A DNA stretch of 64,000 nucleotides from an uncultured Paraprevotella sp. (GTDB lineage: Bacteria; Bacteroidota; Bacteroidia; Bacteroidales; Bacteroidaceae), in the NCBI GenBank assembly GCA_944320765.1, contig CALUIS010000001.1:62001-126000 (forward strand). Direction: 5' to 3'. Positions within the stretch are counted from its first letter, which is position 1; each line of letters opens with the position of its first letter. This document shows positions 63,301-64,000 of this stretch, in pieces. The position numbers were made by a program, and so were the translations under genes. The notes under the pieces are model-generated. The model was not told the origin of the DNA. It was given only the letters and a program-made list of their open reading frames with translations, and did not search any database.

Positions 63301-64000
63301 CAGAGGTGGCGGTCGGCAACCGTCCGGATTTCTCGGACGGCGGGGCGGAGGCTTTCCTCGGCCGTTCGCCCTTTGAGGGCGATGCCTTGTTGGGCGAGGC
63401 TTATATCGACAATTTCCGCATTTACGGCCAGGCGCTGGACGATGCGCAGGTGGCTGCTCTTTATGCTGCGGTGGAGTCGGCCTCTGCCGTCTCCGACGAT
63501 GTGGAACGCCAGGCTGTGAGCCTGGAGCTGGGGCAGTTCCTGAAGAAGTTCAACTACCTGCACGCCACTACGGAACTGCCGGCGGAGACCGCCGGCGGCA
63601 CGGCCTTGGAATGGACATTCGAGCCTTCGGCCGACGGGGGGAATTATGTGTCGCTTGACGGGAATGTGCTGACGGTGAACGCTCTGCCGCAGGATGAGGC
63701 CGTGGAGGCCGGCAAGCTGACGGCATCTGCCATGGGTTCCTCATGGTCCGTCACTGTCCGCGTGGCGCCGGACGACAACCGCTACGGTTACCTGTATTGC
63801 TTCATGAACTCCGGACAGGAAATCACGAACTTCGCCTTGGGTACGAAAGAGGATAAGGGACGTGTGTTCAACGTCCTGCTCGACGGCGGAGAGATTTTCG
63901 ACACCGAAGCCATCGCAGGCATCGAGCATGGCACACGTGACGCTTACATCGGGCGCGGCGAGGGAACAGACGGATATTTCATCACCACCACCGACATGAA
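60348..64000 (+). CDS. Multimodular alpha-L-arabinofuranosidase, GH51-LamG-GH43 (partial, 3' end outside window)
   Basis: 1217 residues visible with no stop. Signal peptide MKKNLSVFKRLSLAGLFVAG..VLAQ. GH51 (about 30-510): GLFFEEINHAGDGGLYAELI, FPGGCYVEGVW, acid/base Glu366 in IGNEN, nucleophile Glu457 in YVGEYAV. A carbohydrate-binding beta-sandwich (about 510-810) and a LamG/concanavalin-like domain (about 825-1040) follow. Residues after about 1140 (YGYLYCFMNSGQEITNFALG, HGTRDAYIGRG, ending TTTDM) look like the start of a GH43 propeller. Probable role: combined debranching and cleavage of arabinan or arabinoxylan. Transcribed divergently from metK. Confidence 0.88.
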   Translation, partial: MKKNLSVFKRLSLAGLFVAGAAMPVLAQVTLDVDAGLRGPAIGERHYGLFFEEINHAGDGGLYAELIHNRSFEDNAGNPDKWWATDGAAMSLATEGLLNDAQGHALRLDIAAAGGGVRNEGFWGIDVVQGRKYKLSFWLKGAPAYEGTLTASLQSEDGTHLGSVEIPVQADGTWRKLEAEITATGDDPKGWFALTGDTPGTLELDVVSLFPPTFKDRPNGCRPDLAQMLADMKPGFVRFPGGCYVEGVWGNNSTNRFEWKKTIGPIEERPGHMNQNWGYRVSDGMGFHEMLQLTEDLGAEPLFVVNMGMGHGWAEDYLDIDDYIQEALDAIEYCNGDAETSEWGRLRAENGHPEPFNLRLIEIGNENYNFSSENNSDQSDHYAERYRQFYEAIRKAWPEVTIIGNVEAWGTDDPMWRNPYPVDVVDEHYYRDPTWFVGKYNKYDSYNRAAHKIYVGEYAVTQNYGNTGHLMAALGEAVFMLGMENNSDVCVMNSYAPIFANVNNYNWRPDMIQFDSRTAYGTPSYYVQQLFPNNVGRVNVKWTEAGNDLMSGGHVGLSTWSTTASFDNVRLTAADGTELFSDDFSSSRTEWQAPENGRWHVSGGQLTQMDGAMQGAVYVCTVDAGESYVYEVEATKQSGAEGFLIAFNYKDSNNYCWWNLGGWSNTQHAVEVCKDGTKTTVASAKGSLETGHTYRIRIEVEGTHVRCWLDDKLVHDFTLPVDRKIYVSSNIDDEAGVLYLKMVNPNSEAQEVTVNLAHATATGGSKIVMTGGATDENTLENPRNVVPVESALDVSGTQFTYDAPAYSVNILRIDVEDVEIQSEETATLPAPSVQYTFEDGQAADDGGTYEGSLQGMASIVEMQDGGHALYTGPANQGGYMDLGKELPLAVQDILMGDYAISVDLALPDVGRLKEYCWLYALADGTDQYVGLVNSPNNTDWYYTVKDGEGSTDAHSGGLAYGRWHNLTYVQEGAVGRFYVDGRKTAEVAVGNRPDFSDGGAEAFLGRSPFEGDALLGEAYIDNFRIYGQALDDAQVAALYAAVESASAVSDDVERQAVSLELGQFLKKFNYLHATTELPAETAGGTALEWTFEPSADGGNYVSLDGNVLTVNALPQDEAVEAGKLTASAMGSSWSVTVRVAPDDNRYGYLYCFMNSGQEITNFALGTKEDKGRVFNVLLDGGEIFDTEAIAGIEHGTRDAYIGRGEGTDGYFITTTDM

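Overview
The window is a chromosomal segment of a Bacteroidota bacterium, most likely order Bacteroidales. The signs are promoters of the TTG/N20/TAnnTTTG type, a hybrid two-component sensor next to a fructan locus, BspA-type leucine-rich repeats, DUF3098 and DUF4271 genes, and many lipoprotein or Sec signals on glycan-degrading enzymes. Base composition is GC-rich almost throughout. The exception is a clearly AT-richer accessory island at about 47.9-51.9 kb. No rRNA, CRISPR array, insertion sequence or phage gene was seen; one tRNA (Gln, TTG) is present.

Layout. 0-5.8 kb: menaquinone genes menB (5' end cut by the window edge), menC and menE. menB is separated from menC by a convergent padR-pspC stress module, a 140-bp palindromic element and a 0.6-kb noncoding repeat. 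5.8-8.3 kb: two tandem OmpA-like proteins. 8.5-12.3 kb: CoA-transferase, secreted C1-type aminopeptidase and diaminopimelate dehydrogenase, apparently one operon. 12.5-18.5 kb: a possible small RNA, miaB, then the compact housekeeping run ftsX-DUF3098-uppP-truB-queA-folK. 18.5-29.1 kb: three giant tandem secreted FG-GAP/fibronectin/Ig-like proteins, two of which share a nearly identical 2-kb 3' half. 29.2-38.4 kb: a fructan/fructose locus (outer-membrane receptor-like barrel, GH32, MFS permease, fructokinase, hybrid sensor/AraC regulator). 38.6-39.2 kb: second copy of the 0.6-kb noncoding repeat. 39.3-46.1 kb: an SDR dehydrogenase and a heavy-metal RND efflux operon headed by a His-rich small protein. 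46.2-47.7 kb: a GH29 fucosidase.

47.9-51.9 kb is the accessory island. It holds a Panacea-type antitoxin with a small SH3-like (MazF/PemK-reminiscent) partner, a HEPN-motif protein, a BspA-like LRR protein with 69-bp tandem repeats, an unknown 103-residue protein and a frameshifted gene. A DUF1703-type ATPase/nuclease follows. 53.5-60.2 kb: tRNA-Gln, tyrS, and a long minus-strand run metK-LOG-DUF4271-hemD-rnpA-yidD-tatD, whose leader resembles a SAM-II riboswitch. 60.3 kb to the end: a multimodular GH51-LamG-GH43 arabinosidase, cut by the window edge.

The most novel-looking items are the duplicated 0.6-kb noncoding element, the FG-GAP trio with homogenised C-terminal halves, the Panacea toxin-antitoxin pair beside a HEPN protein, the palindromic PadR operator, and the SAM-II-like leader with an inserted hairpin.
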